A stretch of 64,000 nucleotides of DNA, from assembly GCA_016293915.1 (NCBI GenBank), contig JAEDCY010000001.1:120779-184778 (forward strand). The letters run 5' to 3'. Origin of the DNA: Treponema sp. (GTDB lineage: Bacteria > Spirochaetota > Spirochaetia > Treponematales > Treponemataceae). The translations under genes were made by a program, and so were the position numbers. Position 1 is the first letter of the stretch, and each line of letters opens with the position of its first letter. Shown piece after piece: positions 50,413 through 59,708 of the stretch. The notes beneath the pieces are model-generated. The model had not been told where the DNA came from, ran no database searches, and was given only the letters and a program-made list of their open reading frames with translations.

Positions 50413-51687
50413 ATGAAACGATTTGGTAGCAATAATGATGCCTTCTGCTTTTTCTGCGGAAGCACAGCCGGTAAAGACCGCAAGCTTATTACAGGCCCAA
50501 GCGGAAATACTTTTATCTGCGATAAATGTGTAGCAATCTGTCAGGGAATTTTAGACCAGCAGGAAGCAGATGTAACTCCTATTGAACTTAAAGATGTACC
50601 TACCCCACGCGAGTTTAAGGAATATCTTGATTCTTACGTTGTAGGTCAGGAAGAAGCAAAAAAGACACTTTCTGTTGCAGTTTACAACCACTATAAAAGA
50701 ATGTCAGTTTCGGCAGCAAGCCAGGCCGCAGAAGATGCTGTAAAAATTGAAAAATCAAATGTTCTTTTGATTGGACCAACCGGTAGCGGAAAAACCCTCC
50801 TTGCCCGCACTCTTGCTCAGCGCCTTAAGGTTCCATTTGCAATTGCAGATGCCACTACCCTTACAGAAGCCGGCTACGTTGGTGAAGATGTTGAGAACGT
50901 TCTTCTTAAACTTATTAACGCCGCAGACGGAAACATTGAAGCTGCAGAACGTGGAATTATTTTTATTGATGAAATTGATAAGATTGCCCGCAAGAGCGAA
51001 AACACTTCTATTACCCGCGATGTAAGCGGTGAAGGTGTTCAGCAGGCACTTTTGAAAATTATCGAAGGTACAGTTGCAAGCGTTCCTCCTCAGGGCGGCC
51101 GCAAGCATCCAAACCAGGAAATGCTTCAGATTGATACAACAAATATCCTCTTTATTCTTGGTGGAGCTTTTGTTGGTCTTGATAAAATTATTGAACAGCG
51201 AGTTTCTTCACATGCTATGGGCTTTGGTTCTTCAGTTGGACAGATGTCAGATGAAGACAAGATGAAGCTTTTGAATCAGGTTACTCCGGATGACCTCGTA
51301 AAGTTCGGTTTGATTCCAGAACTTATCGGCCGAATGCCAATTACCTGTGCCCTCAAAGAGCTTACCCGCGATGACCTTGTCAGCGTACTCACAGAACCTA
51401 AGAACGCAATCACAAAGCAGTTCCAGGCATCATTTAATATTGATGATGTTAAACTTGAGTTTGAAAAAGAAGCTATCGAAGAAATCGCAGACGAGGCAAT
51501 CCGCCAGAAGACAGGGGCGCGCGGTCTTCGTACAATCGTTGAAAAAATGCTTATGGACGTAATGTTCAAGATTCCTGATATCAAGGGAAAGAAAACCTTT
51601 ACTGTTACAAAGAAAATTGTACAGGGTAAAGAAAAGAACATTGAAAGTCTCATAAAGACAGACACAGCGGCTATTGAAAGCGCCTAG
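50413..51687 (+). CDS. clpX: Clp protease ATPase subunit ClpX
   Basis: AAA+ unfoldase that recognises substrates and passes them to ClpP. 424 residues from ATG 50413, chosen over an upstream in-frame ATG inside clpP because TTGGAGA precedes it. An N-terminal zinc-binding domain (CFFCG ... CDKCV) binds substrates. The Walker A motif GPTGSGKTLLARTLA, Walker B IIFIDEIDKIA and sensor region LIGRMPITCAL follow. Its 3' end lies 28 bases before the helicase start. Confidence 0.96.
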   Translation: MKRFGSNNDAFCFFCGSTAGKDRKLITGPSGNTFICDKCVAICQGILDQQEADVTPIELKDVPTPREFKEYLDSYVVGQEEAKKTLSVAVYNHYKRMSVSAASQAAEDAVKIEKSNVLLIGPTGSGKTLLARTLAQRLKVPFAIADATTLTEAGYVGEDVENVLLKLINAADGNIEAAERGIIFIDEIDKIARKSENTSITRDVSGEGVQQALLKIIEGTVASVPPQGGRKHPNQEMLQIDTTNILFILGGAFVGLDKIIEQRVSSHAMGFGSSVGQMSDEDKMKLLNQVTPDDLVKFGLIPELIGRMPITCALKELTRDDLVSVLTEPKNAITKQFQASFNIDDVKLEFEKEAIEEIADEAIRQKTGARGLRTIVEKMLMDVMFKIPDIKGKKTFTVTKKIVQGKEKNIESLIKTDTAAIESA

Positions 51688-51715
51688 GCTCATAAGCTAC
51701 GCGAGGCTCTCCTCC

Positions 51716-52855
51716 ATGGCAGATGTTTTTTCTAACCTTTCAGAAAACTTAAAGCAAAGTCTCAAAAGTCTTGGAATTACTTCTCCTACTCCTGTGCAGG
51801 CAGAGGTAATTCCCCGCATAATGCAGGGCAAGAACCTGCTTTTTGAATCAGAAACCGGAACCGGAAAAACCTTTGCTTATCTCTTGCCTCTTATCAACAA
51901 ACTGGAAACTTTAGACGACCACCAGAGAGTCCGCATAATTGTTGTAGCTCCAACCTTTGAATTGGCTTCACAAATCAACAGCGCCTGTAAATCTGTTAGC
52001 AGTCACAAGTCTGCCCTTATGATTGGAGGCGCACCACTCAAACGCCAGATTGAAACTCTTAAAGAAAAACCTGAAATCATAATTGGAACTGCAGCCCGCC
52101 TTGTTGAGCTTATTCATCTTAAAAAACTTAAGATTGAGGGCCTTATGGCTGCAGTTTTTGATGAAACAGACCGCCTTGTAAAAAAAGAGTCTGTTGAAGA
52201 TACTTCTAACTTTAGAAACCTTTTACCGGCCGGAACTCAAATTATTGCCTGCACCGCAACTCTCAGTAAGCAGACAAAAATCTTTTTTGCTGATGCAAAG
52301 AATGTCGTTATGCCGCCGGAAGATGTACTGCGAAAGCGAATAACTCATTGGGCAATTTACGCAGAAAACCGCGACAAAATCGACACCCTGCGCAAATTTC
52401 TTGCAGCAGAAAATCCGACAAAAGCACTCATTTTTACTTCACGTGCAGACCAGGTAGAAAATATTTACAACAAACTCACCTACAAAAAAGTTGTCTGCAC
52501 TGCCCTTCACGCAAAAACAGATAAGCAGAAACGTAAGGCCGCAATAGACCGCTTCCGCAGCGGCAAGGAAAAAATCCTTATTACAAGTGACCTGGCTGCC
52601 CGGGGCTTGGATATTCCCGAGATCTCTCATATAATTCAAATGGACTTCCCTCAGGATGATGATTTCTTTATTCATCGCAGCGGACGTACTGCCAGAGCTG
52701 GAAAAACCGGAATAAATGTTGTAATCGGAGATGAATGGGAAATGCGTCATTTTGCTCAGCTTGAAAAAAAACTTGGCATAACTGTATATCCCAAGGAAGT
52801 TCGTGACGGCAAGGTTACAAGCCCTGTTATATACGACAATGAAAATCAGGATTAA
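51716..52855 (+). CDS. DEAD-box-like RNA helicase with divergent motifs
   Basis: 379 residues from ATG 51716. Q motif ITSPTPVQAEVIPRI, motif I SETGTGKTFAYLLPL, motif Ia APTFELASQ (usually PTRELA), motif II FDETD (usually DEAD), motif III CTATLS (usually SAT), then LIFTSRADQ, ITSDLAARGLDIPE and motif VI HRSGRTARAGKTG. Motifs I and VI are intact, so ATP hydrolysis is likely, but the changed Ia and II set it apart from standard DEAD-box helicases. It is placed after clpPX, probably in one operon, with the glycosyltransferase starting 3 bases after its stop. Confidence 0.85.
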   Translation: MADVFSNLSENLKQSLKSLGITSPTPVQAEVIPRIMQGKNLLFESETGTGKTFAYLLPLINKLETLDDHQRVRIIVVAPTFELASQINSACKSVSSHKSALMIGGAPLKRQIETLKEKPEIIIGTAARLVELIHLKKLKIEGLMAAVFDETDRLVKKESVEDTSNFRNLLPAGTQIIACTATLSKQTKIFFADAKNVVMPPEDVLRKRITHWAIYAENRDKIDTLRKFLAAENPTKALIFTSRADQVENIYNKLTYKKVVCTALHAKTDKQKRKAAIDRFRSGKEKILITSDLAARGLDIPEISHIIQMDFPQDDDFFIHRSGRTARAGKTGINVVIGDEWEMRHFAQLEKKLGITVYPKEVRDGKVTSPVIYDNENQD

Positions 52856-52858
52856 AAA

Positions 52859-53998
52859 ATGTCAGAAAACAAGAAAATCAAAATTGCAATAGATACACTT
52901 GGCGGCGACCACGGTAAATCAGGTTTCGGCTCTTACATATTATATTTTATTTCAAATCTTCCAAAAGAAAGAGATTTTGAAATCGAACTTTTTGGTACTG
53001 AAGAAGACCGCTATACATATACTTCAGGAACTGATATTCCTTATTCTGCAATCAAGCTGCTTGAAACGCCTCAGGCTCTGCGCCGCTGGTATAAATATCA
53101 TGCAAACCGTTTCATTAAAAAACACGGTTACGATGCAGTAATCTATCCAAGTGCTAGTAAAATGCTGCCACGAAAGTTTCACGGACATACAGCTATAGCA
53201 GTAATCAACAGTATTGTATCTTCTGATATTGCTGAAATGAATCGTAAATCTCACCGTCAGCTGAAAAAAGGTATCCTTCATGCACAAAAACTGATTGCAG
53301 CTTCTAATTTTATAAAAGATGATTTAGTAAAGCTTGGTGTTTCCGCAGATAAAATTACCGTAATCCACAACGGAATAGACCACAAGCTTTTCTTCCCTAT
53401 GGCAGATATTTTTGAAGATAAAATTGTAGATATAAAACCTTTTGCAATTAAGCGTCCTTATTTTGTTTATGGCTCTACTCTTTCAAGCCCTGAAAAAAAA
53501 CATATTGAGCTTATCAAAGCCTTTGAACTCTTTAAGAAAAACACAGGTGCCCCACACCGCCTGGTTTTAGCCGGCAACGACGGCCCCTATGCAGAAGAGA
53601 TTCACAAAGCAGCTTTTGATTCTCAGTTTGCAAGTGATATTTTCCTTACAGGCTTTTTCCCTCATGAAAACTTTGCCCGCCTTTACGGTGGTGCCGAAGC
53701 CTGTCTTTTTCCTTCTGTAAACGAAGGTGTTGGACTTCCTATCTTAGAGGCTATGGCCTGTGGAATCCCGGTAATTTGCAGTGACAAGGGTGCCCTCAAG
53801 GAAATCGGAGGTACAGCTCCCCTCTACTACAATCCCGACAAGGCTGATGCCATAGACCAGCTTGCCCTCAACATGCAGAAAGTTACAGAAGATAAAGAAC
53901 TCCGTGACAACATGATTACCGACGGCATTGTCTGGGCCAAGGATTTCAACTGGGAAGAAACAGTTAATCAGACTTTAGCAAGCATTTTTAACTTCTAA
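52859..53998 (+). CDS. Glycosyltransferase, GT4 family
   Basis: 379 residues with the GT-B fold. The second domain carries ITVIHNGIDHKLFFP, FVYGSTLSSPEKKHIELIKA, LVLAGNDG and the donor-binding EGVGLPILEAMACGIPVICS motif with the E-x7-E pattern of GT4 enzymes. The substrate is unknown; in this genome a glycolipid or surface glycan is plausible. No signal peptide, so it acts on the cytoplasmic side. Confidence 0.85.
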   Translation: MSENKKIKIAIDTLGGDHGKSGFGSYILYFISNLPKERDFEIELFGTEEDRYTYTSGTDIPYSAIKLLETPQALRRWYKYHANRFIKKHGYDAVIYPSASKMLPRKFHGHTAIAVINSIVSSDIAEMNRKSHRQLKKGILHAQKLIAASNFIKDDLVKLGVSADKITVIHNGIDHKLFFPMADIFEDKIVDIKPFAIKRPYFVYGSTLSSPEKKHIELIKAFELFKKNTGAPHRLVLAGNDGPYAEEIHKAAFDSQFASDIFLTGFFPHENFARLYGGAEACLFPSVNEGVGLPILEAMACGIPVICSDKGALKEIGGTAPLYYNPDKADAIDQLALNMQKVTEDKELRDNMITDGIVWAKDFNWEETVNQTLASIFNF

Positions 53999-54119
53999 TA
54001 CAATTAAAAACTACTATATAAATTCTCTTTAAATGATATGTAAAATTCTGTATAATTATAAGACTATAACAGACGGTAATGCTAAAAAAATTACGGGCGT
54101 AGTTTTTCAGGAGTGAATT
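53999..54119 (+). promoter_or_regulatory. Gap before smc with a possible promoter
   Basis: AT-rich, with TATAAT at 54053 and a GTAATG region but no clear -35 partner. CAGGAG before the GTG start is a good ribosome-binding site. Confidence 0.35.
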
Positions 54120-57011
54120 GTGTTTTTAAAAAGTCTTGATATATTCGGATTTAAATCTTTTGCGGATAAAACTCACATTGATTTTGCTGAGGGTATTACA
54201 GCCCTGCTCGGACCTAATGGTTGTGGTAAGAGTAATGTTGTAGATGCAATCAAGTGGGTACTTGCTGAACGCAATTCTAAAAATCTTCGTGCAGAAAAAA
54301 TGGAAGACGTTATCTTTAACGGAACTGAACGTCGTCCTGCCCTCAACACTGCCGAGGTTACTCTTACCATTGCTAATGATAAGGGACTTCTCCCTCTTGA
54401 TGAAGAAGAAATTGCAATTACCCGCCGACTTTACCGTTCGGGTGATGCTGAATATTTTATTAATAAACGTCCGGCAGGCCCTACAGAAATCCGCCGTCTT
54501 TTTATGGATACTGGTGTTGGTAAGGCAGCCTACTCTGTTATGGAGCAGGGAAAAATCGACCAGATTCTTTCGAGCAAGCCGGAAGACCGCCGCTACCTTT
54601 TTGAAGAAGCAGCTGGTATCAGCCGTTCAAAGGCCGAAGTAGCCGAAGCAGAACGCGAGCTTGAACGCACCCGTCAGAACATGACTCAGATTGAAATTGC
54701 CATGGGAGAAATTAAGCGTCAGTACGATACTCTCAAGGTTCAATCTGAAAAAACAATTAAATACCGCCAGTTCAAAGAAGAAATCTACAGCTGCGAGCTG
54801 GATCTCACCCTTCTTCGACTAAAGAACTTTGTAACTGATAAGGCCCGCCACGAAGAAGAACTCAAGCGTGTTCAGGAAAAACGCGATAAGGTTCGTCAGG
54901 AAATTGAAGAAATCAACAATACAATTTCTGAAAACATGGATAAAGTTAAAGCCATGCAGGATGACCTTTACAGTAAGCAGGCAAATCTTCTTGCAATCGG
55001 TCAGGAAAAAAACGGCAAACTCGAACTTATCAAACAGCAGAATCAGCAGGCTCTTTTGATGAAGGAAAAGCTTAATGCCCTCGAAGGCCGCCGCGCTGCT
55101 ATACAGGAACGAATTGATACAGTTCAGGAAGAAATTGACGAAAACAATGCCGTTCTTCACGAAAAAAACAAGCAGTTAAATGATATCAAGGCTAACATAG
55201 AATCTTTCCAGAAGAATATTGAAACTTCCAGCAGCCAGATTACAGACAATGACCGTAAGGCAGATTCCCTCCGCCAGCAGATTGTAGAACTTGAAGAAGA
55301 ACGCGTAGAACTTCAGAAAGAACTTGCAGCAATTACAGAAGACATTGTTTCCATGCTGGATGCAAAGCTTAAAGATGCTGGTTTTTCGGAAGGTGCACTT
55401 CGCATTGCAAAAGAAGAACTTGAAGAAAACTTTGCAAAGCTTAAGATTTATCTTGATGGTCGTAAGAATATTTTTTCTGACCAGGCAGCAAAAAAACTTA
55501 ATGCTGATGAGGCTGCAAAAACAATCTCAGAATCAGTAGAGGCCTTTGAAGAAGCCGGCCGCCAGTTGCAGGCTCTTGAAGCTTCCCTTAAGAAATATCA
55601 GGCTGCATCTCCTGCTTTTATTACAGAATTTCTTTCGCCAGAAGGTATCATGACCAAAAAGCGCGGAATTGATGACAAAATCAATCAGAACCGCACGAAA
55701 GTTGATGATATTAACAATCAGATTAAAGAGCTTAATTCTCAAAACAACGAGCTTACTGCAAAAATCAATGAATATCGCGATACTTTGCAGAAGCTCAAAC
55801 TCAACGAGATTCAGATGCAGGAACAGATTTCTGCAAGTCAGAATCAGATAAATACTTTAAACCGACAGCTTACAAGTGAACAGGCAACTTTGCGAGATAC
55901 AGAAGATGAACTGTTTGCAGAAAACAAACGCGCCGATGAAATCAACGAGCAGATTCAGACCTATCAGGATGAACTTGCAGAAATTGAATACCGCGGTAAA
56001 AAACTTGCCGACGAAATGAATAAACTCGACGAAGAGATAGCAAAGGCTAACAAAAGCGTTTCTGGCAAGAGTGATACCCTCGATAAAAAACGCGAAGAAC
56101 AGAATAAATATCAGGAGCAGTACGAGCGCCTTTCACTTTCTTTGAACTCTGCAGACAATGACATTCGTAACGTTAAGCAGAACTTCCAGGATCAGTACTC
56201 ACGCGACCTCATGGAATTTGAAGAGCGCATGTACAAGATTACTACTCCAGCAGCAGACCTTCGCGAAAAGCTTGCCGAAGCAAAAAAAGCCTTCCAGTCT
56301 CTGGGTAGCGTAAACCTTATGGCACCAGAAGAGTTCAACGAGGTAAAAGAACGCTACGAGCGCCAGCGCACAAACTACGAAGATACTCAAAAGTCTCTTG
56401 AAAACCTTACCCGTGTTAGTGAAGAAATCAAGTCTAAGTCTGCAGAGATGTTCCTCGAGACTTATAATCAGATTAAGAAAAACTTTCACAATATGTTCCG
56501 CCGACTTTTCAACGGTGGCCGTGCCGAACTTAAGCTTGCAGACCCTGCTAACATTTTGTCTTCAGGTATTGATATTTACGCTCAGCCGCCTGGAAAGAAG
56601 CTTGAAAACATTGCCCTCCTCTCCGGTGGTGAAAAGACAATGACTGCGGTTGCCCTGCTCTTTGCAACCTATCAGGTTCGTCCTAGTCCATTCTGTCTTC
56701 TCGATGAAATTGACGCCGCTCTGGATGATAAAAACGTATCGTCTTTTGTAACTGCGCTTGAAAGTTTTGCCAGTGTGAGCCAGTACATAGTAATAACCCA
56801 TAACAAAAAAACAGTAATGGGTGCTTCAACTATGCTTGGTATTACAATGGAAGAGTCTGGTGTCAGTAAAATTATTGCCCTCCGCCTTGATGAAGATATT
56901 AAGCGAGGTACAATTGTTGATCATAATCAGGACAACTTTGTTGAAGAAGATGTTCCGGATGAGGAAGGCGTTGTACTTCCTCCTCGTCCTCCAAAGAGAG
57001 ATAAGTCTTAA
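54120..57011 (+). CDS. smc: Short SMC-family chromosome protein
   Basis: Organises and compacts the chromosome. 963 residues from a GTG start. N-terminal ATPase half with Walker A LLGPNGCGKSNVVDAIKW and the Q-loop region; C-terminal half with signature LLSGGEKTMTAVALLFA and Walker B CLLDEIDAALDD. Between them are about 700 residues of coiled coil. Typical SMC proteins have about 1150-1200 residues and a globular hinge with conserved glycines. Here the middle (about 390-520) is a short, helical, charged segment (FSEGALRIAKEELEENFAKL) without the hinge glycine motifs. Borrelia is also known to have a short SMC. Dimerisation may therefore differ. Confidence 0.88.
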   Translation: MFLKSLDIFGFKSFADKTHIDFAEGITALLGPNGCGKSNVVDAIKWVLAERNSKNLRAEKMEDVIFNGTERRPALNTAEVTLTIANDKGLLPLDEEEIAITRRLYRSGDAEYFINKRPAGPTEIRRLFMDTGVGKAAYSVMEQGKIDQILSSKPEDRRYLFEEAAGISRSKAEVAEAERELERTRQNMTQIEIAMGEIKRQYDTLKVQSEKTIKYRQFKEEIYSCELDLTLLRLKNFVTDKARHEEELKRVQEKRDKVRQEIEEINNTISENMDKVKAMQDDLYSKQANLLAIGQEKNGKLELIKQQNQQALLMKEKLNALEGRRAAIQERIDTVQEEIDENNAVLHEKNKQLNDIKANIESFQKNIETSSSQITDNDRKADSLRQQIVELEEERVELQKELAAITEDIVSMLDAKLKDAGFSEGALRIAKEELEENFAKLKIYLDGRKNIFSDQAAKKLNADEAAKTISESVEAFEEAGRQLQALEASLKKYQAASPAFITEFLSPEGIMTKKRGIDDKINQNRTKVDDINNQIKELNSQNNELTAKINEYRDTLQKLKLNEIQMQEQISASQNQINTLNRQLTSEQATLRDTEDELFAENKRADEINEQIQTYQDELAEIEYRGKKLADEMNKLDEEIAKANKSVSGKSDTLDKKREEQNKYQEQYERLSLSLNSADNDIRNVKQNFQDQYSRDLMEFEERMYKITTPAADLREKLAEAKKAFQSLGSVNLMAPEEFNEVKERYERQRTNYEDTQKSLENLTRVSEEIKSKSAEMFLETYNQIKKNFHNMFRRLFNGGRAELKLADPANILSSGIDIYAQPPGKKLENIALLSGGEKTMTAVALLFATYQVRPSPFCLLDEIDAALDDKNVSSFVTALESFASVSQYIVITHNKKTVMGASTMLGITMEESGVSKIIALRLDEDIKRGTIVDHNQDNFVEEDVPDEEGVVLPPRPPKRDKS

Positions 57012-57042
57012 ACTAACTATTGTTAGTTATTAAGGTAAAAAA

Positions 57043-57438
57043 ATGGATTTCAAAGGGATTTGGAAAAACACAAAAGAAAAGCTCTCTGCTCTCGTTGAAA
57101 AAATCCGTGAGTTTTACGAAGAAAATAAAATGCTTTCGTATATTCTCGCGGCCTTGGTCATTCTTCTTCTATTGTGCATAATTCTTTTGATAGCCTTAAC
57201 TGGAAAGAAAAAAGAACCTGCAATGGTTCCCGGAACTGTACTTGAATTAACTGAACCTTTAGCTATTCCAGATGGACCTGAACTTCCAAAAGATTACACG
57301 ACTTCTCGAACTCCTAAGGATAAATGGAGTGAAGAAGAAGCTCAGGAATGGTTCACAGTACCTTCACAAAAAGAAATTGATTCGCTTTCAAAAGCAAATG
57401 ATAATTTAATAAATGAAATAACAGGAGCAGCACCATGA
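57043..57438 (+). CDS. Small single-pass membrane protein
   Basis: 131 residues. A cytoplasmic amphipathic start (TKEKLSALVEKIREFYEENK), one membrane helix at about 31-50 (LSYILAALVILLLLCIILLI), then a proline-rich outer part (VPGTVLELTEPLAIPDGPEL). No known domain. Its stop overlaps the lipoprotein start by 4 bases (ATGA), so the two products probably act together. AAGG stands before the ATG. Confidence 0.7.
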   Translation: MDFKGIWKNTKEKLSALVEKIREFYEENKMLSYILAALVILLLLCIILLIALTGKKKEPAMVPGTVLELTEPLAIPDGPELPKDYTTSRTPKDKWSEEEAQEWFTVPSQKEIDSLSKANDNLINEITGAAP

Positions 57439-58895
57439 AAAAAATTCTCATAGCAGCAGCATGTGTCTTTATTCTATGTCTCACATCCTGTGCATCCGAC
57501 CAGGCTCCAGAAACAGAAAATCAGATTCAGGCTCCTCAAACAGAAACTTTAGAAGTCACAACAGAACAAAATACTTCGGAAGACGAAACTTCATCTGACT
57601 CAGGAACTGAAAGCGACGATAACACAGAAAGCGACGATAACACTGAAAGCGACGATAACACTGAAATCGACTCTAACGAAGAAGAACCAGAGATTCAAGA
57701 AATTCTTACTTCAGAAGCCTTTCCTGAACCGGAAGAAATTGAAGAAGAAGTAATAATCACTCTTGAACCACAGGAATTAATTATAGAAGAAGAGTCTCCT
57801 GCTCCTGTAGAACCTGTTGAAAAAGAAGAACCACCTGCAATTATAGAGTCAATAGAAATTCCTACTCCTAAAGAAACTGAAGAGCCAGAAACAGATCATG
57901 AACCAGAGCAAGAACCAGAAGCTGATATTTCTGAAAAAGATGTGGTCATCGACAGCAATCAGGACTCAGATGATATATCTGGCGGAATCGACATTACAGA
58001 TGATTATACAGAGTCTGAAAATGAAACTGCTGAAACAGAAAAAGAAATCATTCCTTCACGTTCGGTTACTCTCAAAAAATTTGAATACCTTGATGTGATT
58101 TATCCTGGCAGCGGCTGGATTTACATGGGACTTACAGATAATTCAAAAGACATTGCTTATTTTGGTCGTAAACTCGGCACAAAAGATACAAAGTTCTCTT
58201 TACAGGCCCGTGCAGCAGGAAGAAAAATCATTCACTTTTACAGAAATGATCCGTTAACAGGCCAGTATCTTGATGATTATATCGAAGTCATAATCTCTTC
58301 TGAAAACGGCTCTAATAAAACTCATATTGAAGCTCCAGCTTTTACTCTGCCAGTTCAGAAAAAAGAAAAACCTGTAAAAAAGGTTGAAGAAACTTCAGAA
58401 GAAGTAAACACTGCAAATACTGAAGTAACAACAACTACTGCTACTTCAGTTCCTGACACTACAAAATCTTCTACCACAGCTTCCGCTCCATCTGCAACAA
58501 AATCAACTTCAGAAGATAAAAAATCACAAATAGCAGATACCCCTTCATTAACAGAATCTCAACCTGATGATTCAAGTAACACATCAAACGTATCTACAGA
58601 AACATCCGCAAATCCAGACTCACTGTTACAAGAAGCACAGTTACTATATAATGAGAAAGAATATAAAGCTGCTCTTTTAAAACTTAATCAGTTTTTTGAA
58701 TATTCAACAGATAATCGTGATGAAGCTCTTTTCTTAAAAGGACAGATTCTCGAAGCAAAATCTGATGTACGTGATATAAAGGGTTCAATAGATGCATATA
58801 CAACGCTTACCAAAAACTATCCTGCAAGTAAACTCTGGGACAGTGCAAATAAGCGTATTATATATTTAAAAAGATTCTATTTGGAGGTTAGATAG
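57435..58895 (+). CDS. TPR lipoprotein with acidic repeat region
   Basis: 486 residues. Signal peptide with lipobox LTSC (cysteine near residue 19). Residues 30-200 are extremely acidic and proline-rich, including three copies of ESDDNT encoded by an 18-base tandem repeat. A small beta domain follows (about 215-300, DVIYPGSGWIYMGLTDNSKD), then a Ser/Thr-rich linker. A C-terminal TPR-like region (LQEAQLLYNEKEYKAALLKL) ends the protein. It looks like an envelope scaffold with a flexible spacer. The beta domain plus TPR recalls BamD- or YbgF-like helpers, but this is only a guess. Confidence 0.72.
   Translation: MKKILIAAACVFILCLTSCASDQAPETENQIQAPQTETLEVTTEQNTSEDETSSDSGTESDDNTESDDNTESDDNTEIDSNEEEPEIQEILTSEAFPEPEEIEEEVIITLEPQELIIEEESPAPVEPVEKEEPPAIIESIEIPTPKETEEPETDHEPEQEPEADISEKDVVIDSNQDSDDISGGIDITDDYTESENETAETEKEIIPSRSVTLKKFEYLDVIYPGSGWIYMGLTDNSKDIAYFGRKLGTKDTKFSLQARAAGRKIIHFYRNDPLTGQYLDDYIEVIISSENGSNKTHIEAPAFTLPVQKKEKPVKKVEETSEEVNTANTEVTTTTATSVPDTTKSSTTASAPSATKSTSEDKKSQIADTPSLTESQPDDSSNTSNVSTETSANPDSLLQEAQLLYNEKEYKAALLKLNQFFEYSTDNRDEALFLKGQILEAKSDVRDIKGSIDAYTTLTKNYPASKLWDSANKRIIYLKRFYLEVR
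57607..57660. repeat. 18-base tandem repeat inside the lipoprotein gene
   Basis: GAAAGCGACGATAACACA/T is repeated three times in frame, giving ESDDNT each time. Length change by slippage would not break the frame. Confidence 0.85.
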
Positions 58896-58900
58896 ATTCC

Positions 58901-59620
58901 ATGAAAAAATTAGTTAAATCTATTCTTATTATCGGATTGGGCGCTGCCCTCTTTTCATCATGTATGATTAGCCGCCCGGCTAAGGAAGATACTCCTGTCC
59001 GCTCAATTACGGTTTCAGGCTCTGGAAGCGTTTCTGTAAAGCCTGATATGGTATCAATAAAATTCATTGTAAAGACAACAAACTGGAACTGTCTTGCAGC
59101 TGCAGAAAGAAACGCTATTAATACAACGAATACAATCAATGCAATTAAAGAAGCCGGAGTTCCTGAATCAGACATTTCAACTTATGATTATTCTATCACT
59201 CAGGATAATTCACATACTTATGCTGGTGAATATACAGTCCGCAATACTATTGCTGTAATTATCAGAAATATTGATCTTACAGGTAAGGTAATTGATGCTG
59301 CTGTAAAGAATAATACAGGAGCAAATGGAATTACTTCTTTTGAATATCTTGTTTCAGACAAAGCCACAGCACTTCGCGAAGCACGCACTCTTGCAATTAA
59401 AAATGCACAGGATGCTGCTTCTCTTTTAGCCGGAGCCAGTGGCTGTAAGGTAAATGGTGTAATTGAAATCCGTGAAGATTATACAAGTGCAGGACGAAGT
59501 AATGATATGCTTTACAAAGCTGTTTCTATGTCTGCCGGAAGTGGAACACCAACTCCAATCGTAGAGGGAAACATTACAATTACTTCTAACGTAACTGTAA
59601 AATATGAACTTACAAATTAA
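58901..59620 (+). CDS. SIMPL-domain (DUF541) lipoprotein
   Basis: 239 residues. Signal peptide with a cysteine near residue 21 (LFSSCM), then a SIMPL domain: RSITVSGSGSVSVKPDMVSI is the family start, with a repeated strand-helix pattern ending VEGNITITSNVTVKYEL. SIMPL proteins are periplasmic and linked to stress, with unclear function. TTGGAGG is its ribosome-binding site, and it lies directly after the TPR lipoprotein gene. Confidence 0.88.
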   Translation: MKKLVKSILIIGLGAALFSSCMISRPAKEDTPVRSITVSGSGSVSVKPDMVSIKFIVKTTNWNCLAAAERNAINTTNTINAIKEAGVPESDISTYDYSITQDNSHTYAGEYTVRNTIAVIIRNIDLTGKVIDAAVKNNTGANGITSFEYLVSDKATALREARTLAIKNAQDAASLLAGASGCKVNGVIEIREDYTSAGRSNDMLYKAVSMSAGSGTPTPIVEGNITITSNVTVKYELTN

Positions 59621-59626
59621 ATAACC

Positions 59627-59686
59627 GTCATCCCGAACTTGATTCGGGATCTATTAAAACAGACCCCGAAACAAATTCGGGGTGAC
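59627..59686. repeat. Dispersed palindromic element, family A copy 5
   Basis: GTCATCCCGAACTTGATTCG plus CCCCGAAACAAATTCGGGGTGAC: two hairpins of the short form, ending just before the serS ribosome-binding site. Confidence 0.7.
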
Positions 59687-59708
59687 AGAAATATAAGAGG
59701 ACTAAAAT

